NCBI GenBank assembly: GCA_027943245.1
Contig: JANDJZ010000089.1
Span: 1 to 35,090 of the forward strand
DNA from: Acanthamoeba sp. SK_2022b
Lineage: Eukaryota; Discosea; Longamoebia; Acanthamoebidae
DNA length: 35,090 nucleotides
Reading direction: 5' to 3'
A model generated the notes under the pieces. That model was not told the DNA's origin. It saw only the letters and a list, made by a program, of their open reading frames with translations, and searched no databases. The translations under genes and the position numbers were made by a program. Each line of letters begins with the position of its first letter. Position 1 is the stretch's first letter. Shown here piece by piece: positions 9,958 through 19,625 of the stretch.

Positions 9958-12338
9958 CCAAACTGTTTGATTTGATTATAACTTGCTGAACCTTGCTGGC
10001 AGCATCTGTGCACAAGCTGGCTGGTCCACTCCGCCTACCTCCTAAAGCTCTCCCCAAGCTATGCACACCCAAAGGCCAAGTGGTGGATGAGATTGAAGGC
10101 AATAGAGTGAAGAGGTAGTTGAAATGAAATAGTGTCTTCACTCATGCTGAAGGGTGATGTTCAAGAAGAGGATACTGTACCAAATGGGCATACAACTCAA
10201 TCCAAGCACAAGCACAAGCAGTAGCATCTGTAGACAACCTCCCCATTCACAAGGTATCATTGTTTGGAAAATTGCCATCTTGTTTTCTGAAATACCATAA
10301 AGCAACATGACACACGCACTTATGGTTGACATAGTACATTTGGCTTATAAGTGGCTGGTCATCCATAATCATCCTCAACCATTTCCGTGATACTGTCTGT
10401 GACATGCTGATATATACATATCCTGCAAGCTCATATAACAGCAGTGTCAAACATGCCAAGGCAGTGACTGCTGCAGCATTGCTTGTTCAATATCAGTGGC
10501 ATGTTAACTGCATTGAGCACTGCTTGTGCTGGGGTCTTGTCAGTGGTAAAGCCAATGACAAAACCAATGTGGACTATGTGTATGTGATGGAATGGCAACA
10601 TCAAAATGTGAGCAAAATCAGTGCAAGAGAAGAAATGCTTGTTTTAAAGCATTGCATAATAGATAATACATAATGCAAATTAGATGCAGCTCTATTTAAT
10701 TGAAACTCAACAGGAAATCAAAAACCAAGGCACATGTAGATGATTACCTATTGGACACCTGCATGGGGCTTGTGAGCAGTGTACACTTGAGAAACGAGAG
10801 AAAAGGTACTGCTGAAGCAGTGGAATGCAACCACAAACACAATGGCTAACCAATCAAAAACAGAAAAAAGTTGATGAAACAAGGAAACTCAAATGACAGC
10901 TAAACGAAATAGGCCATTTTGGGACAACCTGAGTAATGGGAATATCTGGTCATAGATGGCAACCATTGCGTGGATGCTGCCCACTCAGCCTTTCCTGGCC
11001 AGAAATTTTCCTGGTTATGTGACATTGCTTATGTATGCCCCTGCTTGTCTTGTTACCATGGTATTAGGATATCTTACCTTTTTTTACAAAGGAGGGACTG
11101 AGTGACAGTGACATCCAGCTACTTGCCTGGGTCCAAAATCATCTTCATGACAAAGCTGCTGTCCATTGTGATGAATGGGAGGAGTTCTTCAGCGTCAAGG
11201 ATGCCTTGGCCAATAAGGAATACTGGGTAGTGCAGGGTGGATGCAAGCAGATCCCTCTGGGACAAATTTCTGAACTCCAGAGTATGCATCCCCTCCTTTG
11301 CTTCATTGCATACATGTGATTTCAACCTCCATGCCTTGCAAACATTGATTGCATACATGTACATGATGGCTGAAAACCTGTATTTGTAGCCCTCAACTGC
11401 CTGCCTTGATGATGCTGACTGCAAGGCAGCCTATCAGAAGTTGCAAAACTACACTGGCATCATCCAGACTGGAGCCATAAGGGCAGTGGACAGAAGCTTT
11501 AGGACCTCTACATTCAGCATGAGTGTGCCATGCCATTCACACCACTCTGGTAACTACTGACAAGGCTCTCCTTGGTACCATTAATGGTCTTGTTCAGCAT
11601 TGTGCTGAACGTAAAGGACATGGAGTTCACCAAGAAAGGTACTCTGTTGCTGAGCTGTTATGGTCGTGTACATGTACACAACAGCGCCACCACTCACAAC
11701 AGCGCTTGAAGAGGCTCAGCTTGGTGCCTGTGTACTTTGAAGAAGTACTGAGAAACAACTGGCAGGGAGGAGAGATAGGTTTACCTGGACGCTGAGCTCC
11801 ACAAAATCCAACAGGAACCTCAAGCACTTCTACAATGATGCAGCTTGGCTGTCCAAGTTTGCCCCTTTCTTTTTCAGAGCAATTACAGCCCCTTCTCTGA
11901 GCTCCAAGTTACCAGTGTAAATTCCACAATCATGGAGGTAGATGGCCACCTGTAAGCAAAAAAAATGAATGAGTAAAAATCCGCATTGGGATGGAATGCC
12001 TTGACTTTAACCATGGCGTTGGGTTCTACATCACCTCTTCGTCTGAACATCAAGCCATCACCAACCTTTTGTCCACGTCCACTTCCCTCCTACTCTTCTA
12101 TGTCATCCACTTCCACTCTCCCATCCTCTGTACTGACACCATCTCCTCCCCTAGCCCTCACAGTAGTGGCTTATCATTTGCCATCTCTTCTCACTCTTCT
12201 GTGGACATGAGTTATACTTTTCAACATCACTTTTGCCTGTCTGTACATAAAATGAAGTTTTTTTTAGGCCTTGTACATAAACCATGGGTTGTTATACAGT
12301 TCATGTAGAAAAGGTGTACATTGTAAAAAGAGTCCTTG
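9958..12338. other. Decayed, AT-richer DNA between two retro/transposon remnants
   Basis: Short frames are scattered on both strands: 10459-10247 minus (70 codons, just upstream of the DUF7869 frame and possibly its N-terminal part), 10404-10673 plus (89), 11424-11119 minus (101), 11523-11795 plus (90) and 11991-12308 plus (105). Several plus-strand segments between 11400 and 11950 look protein-like once single stops are ignored, such as AAYQKLQNYTGIIQTGAI. I cannot place them in a family. No tRNA or intact element end is visible. Confidence 0.35.
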
Positions 12339-12680
12339 TTACTTTTTTCTGCACACTCCTTTTGTAAGCCCACTGGCCTTGGCACCAAGCCAGAGTCTTT
12401 CCTCACCAATGTGCCCAAGACCTTGGTGCAGCTTGAGTAACATAGTGCACAATGCTGTGGTCACAAGCAACTGATGTTGGGCAGGTGCCTTGGCTGGCAT
12501 GAGTGGTACACACAGCATGCCATCCTGTGGGATGTCAGCCAAGTATAGTGGCTGCATGCCTGATGGTGTACCTGCAGTTGAGAAACCACATGTCCCATTC
12601 ATTGGATTATGGCTGACCATTGGTTGACAGCACATTCTGTGTGGTGTTGCTGTGGTGTCCCCCTTGATGTGTGGTGGCAA
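12339..12680 (-). mobile_element. Ty1/copia GAG-pre-integrase fragment
   Basis: The 113-codon minus-strand frame contains LLKLHQGLGHIGEERL followed by AKASGL. This is the His-containing (W)HxxLGHxxxxxL block that precedes the integrase zinc finger in copia polyproteins. The catalytic integrase core is not found downstream, where frames break. It lies in the opposite orientation to the reverse-transcriptase fragment one kilobase away, so the two are not one intact element. Confidence 0.55.
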
Positions 12681-13289
12681 ATGTAGATGTTGGTGGCAGT
12701 CCTTCCACAGGTGTCAGGTTACAACATATTTTCTTCTTCTTCCTGTTGTTGCTGTGGTCACCATGTTGCTGCTAACTGGGCTTGTTCTCTGGTGCAGGGC
12801 CACTGTCCTGGGTCCATCTAGGCTGGTGACTAAAAAGCCAAGAAGCCAGTTGGTGAGGGATGGTGGAGGAAGAGAGAGGAATATTGTCATGGTAGAGGGC
12901 AGGGGCAGAGCAGCTTCATGCAAGTTGTGGACAGGTTTGGCATTCTGTCCACATCAGATGGTACTTTGTTTCTGTGGCTGTATATGTCATTATGGATACC
13001 ATTATGTGAATCAGGAGAGTGGGGGAGAACACTTTTTCTCAGGCATCACAGTCTCCAGAGCTGTTCTGCTAAGCTGAGAGCAACCTGGACAACTACCTTC
13101 CTCCTGGCTACAACATGACCAACATCCTGGTCCCAGCAAGTCAGCCAGCAACTACTGCCTGCAGTTTGAGCTCAAGGGCAGTGATGTTGCTCAAGGCACC
13201 ACCTCACCCACCAGCCTGCCCTTTGAGACAGGTCACAGATCACAGAGTGACGTTCTTCATGCTCAACAGCCTGCCATCCTTGTTCAAGG
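12681..13289. other. Decayed sequence between two copia fragments
   Basis: A 141-codon plus-strand frame (12652-13077) and shorter overlapping ones are present. None shows an integrase D,D-35-E block or other motif I can defend. Confidence 0.3.
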
Positions 13290-13800
13290 TTGTTAAGACT
13301 GTCATCCTGTCCTTGCCTGAAGGGGCAGAAAAAGGGCTACACACAGCACCATAGCATCAACTATGATGACCTTCATGCTGGTTGTCCAATTCAATTGATG
13401 GCTACATGCTCAGTCTCATTACTCTCCATGATATTGAGATTGTCCAGATTGACATCAACTTGGCCTTCCTGCAGGCTGACATCGACAGCCAGAGGGGCAG
13501 ACTCTATGCCACATAGCCAGAGGGGTTCACATTGCATGAACACTCTCTCTGACTATAGTCAGAGTGCCTGACACACCCACATTATCAAGCATTAAGATCC
13601 AGATCAAGGATCTGGGAGCAGTGAGCACCATCCTTTGACTTAAGCCAAACTCACCTTGCTCTCTAAGGCTGCCAAGCAAGCTCTCTATATGAGATGCCTG
13701 ATGGGGCAACTTGGAGACAGCAACATCACTAGCAACCAATCACACACTTCTCAGAACTCAAGGCCATACTTGGCCGCAAGAACTGACCACATCCCCGCTG
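13290..13800 (+). mobile_element. Ty1/copia reverse transcriptase and RNase H remnants
   Basis: Plus-strand pieces appear in the right order. KKGYTQHHSINYDDLH is the xKGYTQxxGIDYDExF start of copia RT. After a frameshift comes ITLHDIEIVQIDINLAFLQA, then DIDSQRGRLYAT, then a TAG in place of the codon before PEGFTLHE. IKIQIKDLGAVSTIL is the KDLG block. LSKAAKQALYMRCLMGQL followed by LAARTDHIP is the end of copia RNase H. Stops, frameshifts and a large internal deletion (the YVDD catalytic box is missing) show it is inactive. No long terminal repeat was found. Confidence 0.75.
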
Positions 13801-13854
13801 GAGGGGCATGTTTGCGTTGCCCACCGTCAACAGGTACTGTAAAAGTAAGAGAAA

Positions 13855-13884
13855 CCTGCAGAGAAACATCAGTTTCTCTGCAGG
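13855..13884. repeat. Perfect 13-bp hairpin
   Basis: CCTGCAGAGAAAC (13855-13867) and its exact complement GTTTCTCTGCAGG (13872-13884) enclose the loop ATCA. It lies just after the end of the copia remnant, where GC content rises again. No T-run follows, so it is not a simple intrinsic terminator. Confidence 0.8.
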
Positions 13885-13978
13885 TACAAATTACTGGAGT
13901 GATGAAGCCATAACCCCGGACGAACCAGGGCGACGGCACTCTCCAGCAACAAGCAGGCAACAACCTGCTCACATTCGG

Positions 13979-14001
13979 TAGAGCGCCTATACGGCGCTCT
14001 A
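13979..14001. repeat. Second hairpin, 9-bp GC-rich stem
   Basis: TAGAGCGCC and GGCGCTCTA pair around the loop TATAC. It lies about 95 bp beyond the first hairpin and 130 bp before the start of the second CDC48 N-domain copy. Confidence 0.75.
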
Positions 14002-14133
14002 TCCATCTGCAGGTGGCGCTGCTTTGCAACGCTACCATCCCCACGTAACGCGCCCTACCACAGCAACTACTTAAAGCACCTCTCCTTAAAACTCACCTTA
14101 AAGGCGACAACCAGTCGCTGCTGGTTCCACAAA

Positions 14134-14560
14134 CATGAGCGAGAAGGTGGACTTGATGCGGGTGGAGGTGGCGCCAGAGGATTGCACAACTCCGTGGGCA
14201 ACCTGGATGCCCTGTCCTTGTTTCCCGGCGACTTGGTGGTGGACCTCCCCTACGGCAACAGGGTCTCCGAGCTGTGGCCGACTCCCTTCCTTCAGGTGGG
14301 GCATCGTTTTGCTGTGTGCCACTCCACTTCCGCTCAGAGGCAATGAACCAACATGCTTGTAGGGTGGATGAGGCTGCTGTGGTTGCCTGACATCTTCATC
14401 TACTTCCGTGACGCCTACAGGCCGGTCCACAAGGGCGACCTCATTCCCATCAATGCCCACCTGGGCGTGTGCCCGCCCTTCACGGTCGATCTCGAGGTCG
14501 TAGACACGGACCCCGGGACTGCATCGTCAGTCACGACACCCAGCTCCACATCCTGTAGAC
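14134..14560 (+). pseudogene. Second CDC48-type N-domain copy, broken
   Basis: The copy keeps the N-terminal lead-in that the other copy lacks: an ATG at 14134, then MSEKVDLMRVEVAPED. It then needs a one-base frame change to reach HNSVGNLDALSLFPGDLV. From there it jumps straight to VDLPYGNRV. Compared with the copy at 576-1133, 177 bp (59 codons) are gone in frame. A further 4-bp loss after NRV shifts the frame. The tail (IFIYFRDAYRPVHKGDL, then VVDTDPG) is still readable and is followed by the convergent ZIP gene. It cannot make a folded N-domain. Confidence 0.8.
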
Positions 14561-14628
14561 CATGGCTGTATTTATTTATTTTATTCTTAAATTATATGAA
14601 TTTCAGGATTTGTTTTATTTTTAAATTA

Positions 14629-15174
14629 TCAGATTGAGAGGTCAGGGGGCAGCATGGCGGCGGCCGCGGAGAGGAAGAGCAAGCAGGTGATCATGCCCGC
14701 GCCCGTGGCCGCGGCGGCCGAGTGGGCGCCGCAGTGCTTCACCGCCACCGGGACCAGCTCGTGCAGCGAGATGAACGACATGATGCCCGCCACCATCGCC
14801 AGCAGAAAGTGCAGCCTTGTGACGTCATCACACACACACACACACACACACAGGGGGGGGGAGAGATCGAGGATGCACACGGTCAGCCATCTCGTTCGGG
14901 TCACTGCGCGCACGTGCGTGTACCGCTCTTCGGTGATGAACGGGTGGAGGAAGAGGCCAGCCACGATCGCGCCCAGGGGCTCGACCATGCCGGTGAGGAA
15001 GGGCACGGCGATGGTCCAGAACCGGCTTCGCGTGGTGTAGGCGATCGGCACCGCCACCGCCAGCCCTTCGGGGATGTTGTGCAACGATATCGTCACCGCC
15101 AGTCCCGCTCCGAAGCTGTCGCCCCCCCCCCAACGATCTCACCATCAGTCTCGCACACGACGCGCACGACACAC

Positions 15175-15250
<76 letters not shown>

Positions 15251-16037
15251 CAAGCCCTTCATGGTGGAGAGGTAGAGGGCGACGCCCTCGGGGAAGTTGT
15301 GGATGCTGATGCCCAGCGCGGTGATGAAGGCCATGCGAAAGAACACCATGCGCCGCTCCTTGTCCCGCTTCTCGCAGCCGGCCTGACTCTCCCCGACGTC
15401 GCCGTCGCCGTCGCCATCGTCGTGGCAGGCATCTGAGGCGACGGCGACGGCCCCGGCTTCGTCGTGTTCGCCGCTCGTGCGTCGCACGATGGAAGGCCGC
15501 AGCGACGATGAAGAGGCCACGCGGGGCAGTGCTTGGACCGATGAAGGCGAGGAGGAGGAGGAGGAAGAGGTGGAGGAGGAGCGCTTGAAGGACTGCCCTT
15601 GAGCGGTGAAGTAGGCGGCGAGCGCGTTGGAGAAGGGCTGGCTGGGGTCGGGCACGAGCCGCTCGATGACCCAGAAGAGGAGCGCCCCGCAGGCGAAGCC
15701 CAGCGCGGCCGAGCGGGGGCCCAGCACGTCGGCGGCCTCGGGCACGAGGTCGAACAGGGAGAGGAACAGCATGACCCCGCCCGAGAAGGCCTCCATCTGG
15801 CCCACTACCTCCTCGCCCGGCGATCCTGTTGCGTGGCAGAGGAGAGGTGGTCAAGGGGCGTAAAGCGAGTAGCGAGTAGAGCGTCGAAAAAGATCTGAAG
15901 TGGGCAGGCAGCGCTGGCGTACCGAGGAAGGCAGCGATGAGGCCACCGAGGCCGGTGCTAACGCCCGAGACGAGCGTGAGGGCGATCGAGAGGCCCATGC
16001 CCACCGCAGCCGGCGGAGCGGTCGCCACCTCTTCCAT
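14629..16037 (-). CDS. ZupT-like ZIP (SLC39) divalent metal transporter, four exons
   Basis: Exons 16037-15923, 15825-15249, 15115-14924 and 14815-14629 join in consistent phase with GT-AG borders and give 356 residues. The protein should carry zinc or other divalent metals across a membrane into the cytosol. About eight membrane segments can be seen. Segment 4 has ISIHNFPEGVAL and segment 5 has ISLHNIPEGLAVAVP. These two metal-binding HNxPEG motifs are typical of the ZupT branch. HELVPVAV lies in segment 7. The loop between segments 3 and 4 is long, Ser-rich, and carries a Cys/His/Asp stretch (CHDDGDGDGDVGESQAGC) that could sense or bind metal. The second intron holds a long CA repeat (15172-15248). 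The gene is convergent with the CDC48 pseudogene. Its last exon is duplicated at 1210-1401. Confidence 0.88.
15172..15248. repeat. (CA)n microsatellite in ZIP intron 2
   Basis: About 75 bp of nearly uninterrupted CA, reaching right up to the 5' splice site of intron 2 (minus-strand donor GGTGTGTG). Confidence 0.95.
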
Positions 16038-16220
16038 TTTTGTTTTGGACGATATATTTTTTTCCCCACATTTCCGAAAAGCGTTTCCGAAAAGAAAACA
16101 GGTTTTCGGAAAGAGCAAACGAAAGAGAAGGAATCGTCATAAGATGCTAAGCATGAGCTAGATGGCTCGGGCGGAAGAAGAGAAACAGTTAGTTTGTGAG
16201 TAGAAATCGACTGCACTAAA

Positions 16221-16475
16221 ATGGCCACAACAGGCAACGTGGACGAGGACGGCGAGCGACTGCGTTTGCTGGCGGCAGGATCGCAGCCCGACCTCGAAGG
16301 AAATGAAGGAGCGGCAAAAGAGGATCGAGGCGGCTTTTTGACAACTCGCATGCGAGAGCGACTGGACTTCATATGGTCCGAGATCAAGTGATATTCGCAG
16401 TACATCATCCCCATCGTCATCTGCAACGTAGTCCTGGTGGTGGGGCTGGTGGTCGTAATCTTTGTCTTGCTCTAG
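16221..16475 (+). CDS. Small tail-anchored-type protein with an in-frame TGA before the membrane segment
   Basis: From ATG 16221 the frame encodes a polar 56-residue head (MATTGNVDEDGERLRLLAAG, ending RERLDFIWSEIK), then TGA at 16389-16391. In the same frame follow YSQYIIPIVICNVV, then LVVGLVVVIFVLL and TAG at 16473. The part after the TGA is a single strongly hydrophobic C-terminal segment, as in tail-anchored proteins. The head ends in an amphipathic lead-in. The TGA may be a recent nonsense change from TGG, a sequencing error, or a read-through site switching a soluble and an anchored form. The gene is divergent from the ZIP gene, with 183 bp between the starts. The family is not recognised. 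Confidence 0.45.
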
Positions 16476-16632
16476 AATGTGTTCAATGTGTCTAGCCTGT
16501 GAAGCGTCAAAGATGAAGGGCTCAACCAAAATTTCGCGACAGAGATGGTTTTGCTCGGAAGGAACGCCTCACATGCATTCATTTACAAAAAATATAAATA
16601 CAAAGCTTCCCTTTTTTAAGCCCTTCTTCGTC

Positions 16633-16636
16633 AAAA
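16633..16636 (-). terminator. Likely RNA polymerase III stop for the tRNA-Tyr gene
   Basis: A TTTT run on the minus strand (AAAA on the plus strand) is the first run of four T downstream of the permuted tRNA. It lies about 50 bases after its last mature nucleotide. Confidence 0.5.
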
Positions 16637-16685
16637 GAACGAAAGAGAAGAGGGAGGGTGACCGCGGCTGCCGGTTGTTCTTTTT

Positions 16686-16766
16686 CGTCGCTCTACCAAC
16701 TGAGCTACCACCGGAGTGTGAATCCGGCGGGGAGGACTCGAACCTCCGACCAACGGGTCTACAGCC
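16686..16766 (-). tRNA. trnY(GUA): Circularly permuted tRNA-Tyr (GUA)
   Basis: Read on the minus strand, the 3' part comes first (16766-16723, mature positions 30-73). It holds the loop CTGTAGA with anticodon GTA, the T-arm GGAGG-TTCGAGT-CCTCC, the acceptor strand CCGCCGG and discriminator A. Eight bases follow (TTCACACT, 16722-16715). Then comes the 5' part (16714-16686, positions 1-29): CCGGTGG, TA, the D-arm GCTC-AGTTGGTA-GAGC, G, ACG. Joining 29 to 30 gives exactly 73 nt. The acceptor stem pairs 7/7 with one G-T. The anticodon stem ACGGG/CCCGT pairs 5/5. T8, A14, G18G19, T33, T54T55C56 and G15-C48 are all present. C1-G72 with A73 is the eukaryotic tRNA-Tyr identity. The A-box (TAGCTCAGTTGG) and B-box (GGTTCGAGTCC) are intact but in reversed order. 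Flanks GCTGGT (16780-16775) and ACCGGC (16675-16670) can pair to hold the ends together. Confidence 0.85.
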
Positions 16767-16984
16767 TTCGAAGTACCAGCGATGCCATCTGCACCCCACC
16801 GACAACGAAGCATTTGCGGTTCGCTTTCCCCTCACTGCACACTGATGTGGCACGTGCGTTTGTGATGCACGCCTTGCGTTGTGCAAGCTGAGCCGTCAAC
16901 TGTGATGCGTTGCGAGCGAATGCACACATCTATTGTGATGTGCGCGCTGTGTGTGCAATCGTGGTTGGGGAAGTCGGCTGGCGT

Positions 16985-18114
16985 TCAGGGCTCGGGGCTC
17001 TCCTCGTCAGGCAGGACAACGTCCAAGGCCTCGGCCAAGGCCATGGGATCCTCGCAGAACAGCTGGTCCAGCTCGCCCGTGCTCCCGACCGGCCACGACG
17101 CCGCGCCTCGCGCCGCCCGCACGCCCCGTCCAACGGGCAAAGGCGACGCTTCGGACCTCTCCTCGTCGGCATCGCCGTCGGCGTGGGACATGTGGTCGTC
17201 GCCCTCCTTCCCGTAGTCGTTCTCCTTCAAGTCGAGCACTGCCTCGCGGCCGTTGAGGAAGCGGTTGATGTAGGCGACATCGTCGTCGTTCACCTCCAGG
17301 CCACCTTGGCCGCCGCAGTTCAAGTCCAGGCCGACGCCGCTCTCGGCGTCGGCGTGGTGGGTCGGGGGAGGCCGATCATGGGAGGGGTGGTGGGCGGGCT
17401 GCTGCTGCTGCTGGGCCAAAAGGTCGTCGTAGAGCGAGGCCATGGCGTACTCCAGGTCGAGTGGCCGTGCGAGCTCGCCGTGCCACTCCTCGTCTCCGAC
17501 TCTACCCAGGTCGGAGCTCTCAGTCTTGACACACACATACTGAGGCCGAGGCGGCATGGCCTGCGGCCGCAGCTCCTCCTCGTCCTCCTCGTCTGTTCGC
17601 TCGAGAGGCACCGCTGCGTGGTTGAGGAGAAAGGATAGATAGGAGTGCCCGGCGTCGAGGTCGTGGGTTCCCCCGATGGAGTCGTCGGCGAGCGCCAATC
17701 GCGGCTGAGGGCGGTGCGGGCCCGCTACGACGGGCTCACGACAAGCTGCCGAGAGCGGGGCGTCGAGTATCTCGACGGGGCTGTTGTAGAGGGGCAACTG
17801 CGCGAGCGCAAGGTGAGCGGGAGGCGTCGGCGCCTCCTGGGCCGCCTCTCGAGCGAGGGAGCGAACGTGGAGCAGCAGCCGCGCGCGCATCGCCTTGAGC
17901 TGGTGAAGCATCGCCACGTATCTGGAAGAGTGGATGATGATGAGAATTGGATTCTACGCGTGAGGCGAGGCTAAGCGCAGCTGACTCGAGTGGGCGCCAT
18001 ACTTGGGGAGGGCGCTGCAGATGGCCATCTGTTTCTTGTTCAGGACCATGTACTTCCCTTTCACAGCATAGAGCCTGACCTCGTCGATCAATCGTACGCC
18101 CTTAAGGGAGAAAA

Positions 18115-18184
<70 letters not shown>

Positions 18185-19422
18185 GGTGTTAAAGTCAAAT
18201 CACTTGTGTTGCGCGTGCGTCATCTCAGTGGCGTGCGAGGACGTGTACCTTGAGGACGGATAAGATCATGGACGCGCGACGCCTGTCGACACCCAAGTAC
18301 GAGCTGATGTGGGATCGAGTAGCGGGGCCGCTCTTCAACAGGGCGATGACCCGGGCGGTCAGGTTCTTGGTCTTCCTCGTCTGTTCGGTGGGGTCTGCAC
18401 TCCGCGCCCACATGTCCCATCGGAGAGGAGAGACTGGTCAGTCGACTGCACAGCAACAACCGTGGCAAGACCTCCCCCCTCGTACCTACGTCCTCGGGAG
18501 GAACAGCTACGGGGTGGCTGTCGAGCTCGTTGAGGGCAAGCAGCTCGCCGCTGGCCGAATTAGCCAGCGCCAGCGCCTCCTCCACTGCGTCGCCAATGTC
18601 CTCCCCCGCCACGAGCTCGGTGATGGCACCAAACTCGAGGTCTGCACAAGCAATGGCGCAAAAGGCAAGGGAAAGGGCCTTAGGGTCTTGCCCTTTCTCT
18701 CTTCCTGTCGCGGGCACGGGCATGCAGGAGCTGCGTACCGCGTGCGCGCACGGCCGCTTCGATCTCTGCTTTGGACGGAAACGGTTGGGCTCGGTAACTG
18801 GGCTCTGTGGTCGTGTAGCGAGCGATACAGCCTTCTTCCATGAGCACCTCTTCATCGAACGTCGCTTCTTCTGGACCTTCGGTGTGTGTCGCAGGCCGAG
18901 GTGAAAACGTCATGCACGCTGTTCCCGGTAAGAAGACGAGAGATTCTGGATCGGATGGGCAGCGTCGCTTCGGCTGTTGTCTTCGAGCTCGTTTGGTCGT
19001 GGCTGGGTCAGTCTGTCTTCTCTTCTTGTTCGAGGCAGTGCCCTCTCTCACGTGAGTCCTTGCCGTAGAGCCCTTGCTGCGTGTCCTCCTCTTCTGTACA
19101 GAATAAATAATAAAAACGTCAGTTAATTAATTAAATGAATACGATATAATCAAACGAGTAGCGGAGACCATTTAGAACTGCGTACCTGGTTATCGGACAT
19201 CAAAGGGGAGACGGCGCAGTTGAGTGGGTCCGAGTAGAGGTCAGACAGACGGGGCAAATAGGCCTCTTGCGATACGGTAATCCTCGAGCTGGAGGCTTCC
19301 TCCTCTTGGTCGCTTTGAAACAACTGAGGTGGCGGTGGAAGCGAGGGCGGCGATGGCGGGAGGTCAAACAGAGGCTGCAGCGGCAGCGGCATGAAGCCTG
19401 GGTCGTTGTCAGCAGCCCACAT
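16985..19422 (-). CDS. Winged-helix transcription factor, E2F/DP-like, six exons
   Basis: Exons 19422-19186, 19093-18739, 18641-18486, 18394-18249, 18100-18003 and 17921-16985 join in phase and give 642 residues. The N-terminus is proline-rich and acidic. Exon 2 carries a strong nuclear-localisation-type cluster (TKRARRQQPKRR). Exons 4-5 form a winged helix: LTARVIALLKSGPATRSHIS, a recognition helix YLGVDRRRASMILSVLK, and a wing GVRLIDEVRLYAVKGKYMVL. The xLGVxRRRxxxIxxVLxG pattern resembles E2F/DP DNA-binding domains, but the RRxYDI signature is not kept. A possible coiled coil follows (MLHQLKAMRARLLLHVRSL), as in E2F. The C-terminal half is acidic with a Q5 run and ends in ELDQLFCEDPMALAEALD, which looks like an activation segment. 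Intron 4 holds a (GTT)n repeat. It should act in the nucleus. E2F membership is inference. Confidence 0.7.
18116..18186. repeat. (GTT)n microsatellite in an intron
   Basis: About 70 bp of pure GTT repeat (AAC on the transcribed strand), a few bases upstream of the 3' splice site of exon 5 of the winged-helix gene. Confidence 0.95.
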
Positions 19423-19625
19423 TGTCTTGGCTGTTGTCGTTGGGCCGCGTAGAAAGAGGACTGCTGTTGGCCGCCCGCGAAGAGCTATACCTGCGTGGCG
19501 CTGCTACTCGCGCACACATTTGGCGCCAAAAACTGGCATATTTTGAATATTCCCTTGTGAGCACGAAAAATATTCAGCAAAAGCGTGGAATTTGAGAAAG
19601 ACATAACTCTGCGTACCGCGTGCGC

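Noticed and set aside
13855..13884. Bacterial-type intrinsic terminator
   Set aside because: No T-run follows the stem on either strand, and the surroundings are eukaryotic.
1210..14815. Long terminal repeats of one large retroelement
   Set aside because: The flanking direct repeats are pieces of host genes (CDC48 N-domain and ZIP), lack TG...CA ends, and have different internal deletions.
15093..16118. 341-codon minus-strand open frame over the ZIP gene
   Set aside because: It is a shadow frame running through introns and the CA repeat. The spliced four-exon model carries all ZIP motifs in one frame.
16723..16766. Ordinary tRNA-Tyr with an intron, or the junction of two tandem tRNA genes
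   Set aside because: No D-arm or 5' acceptor strand lies upstream of the 3' part, and no T-arm lies downstream of the 5' part. The two pieces complement each other exactly to 73 nt, which fits permutation only.
16569..16886. Protein-coding frames over the tRNA locus
   Set aside because: They run through the tRNA A-box, B-box and acceptor sequences and show no protein motif.
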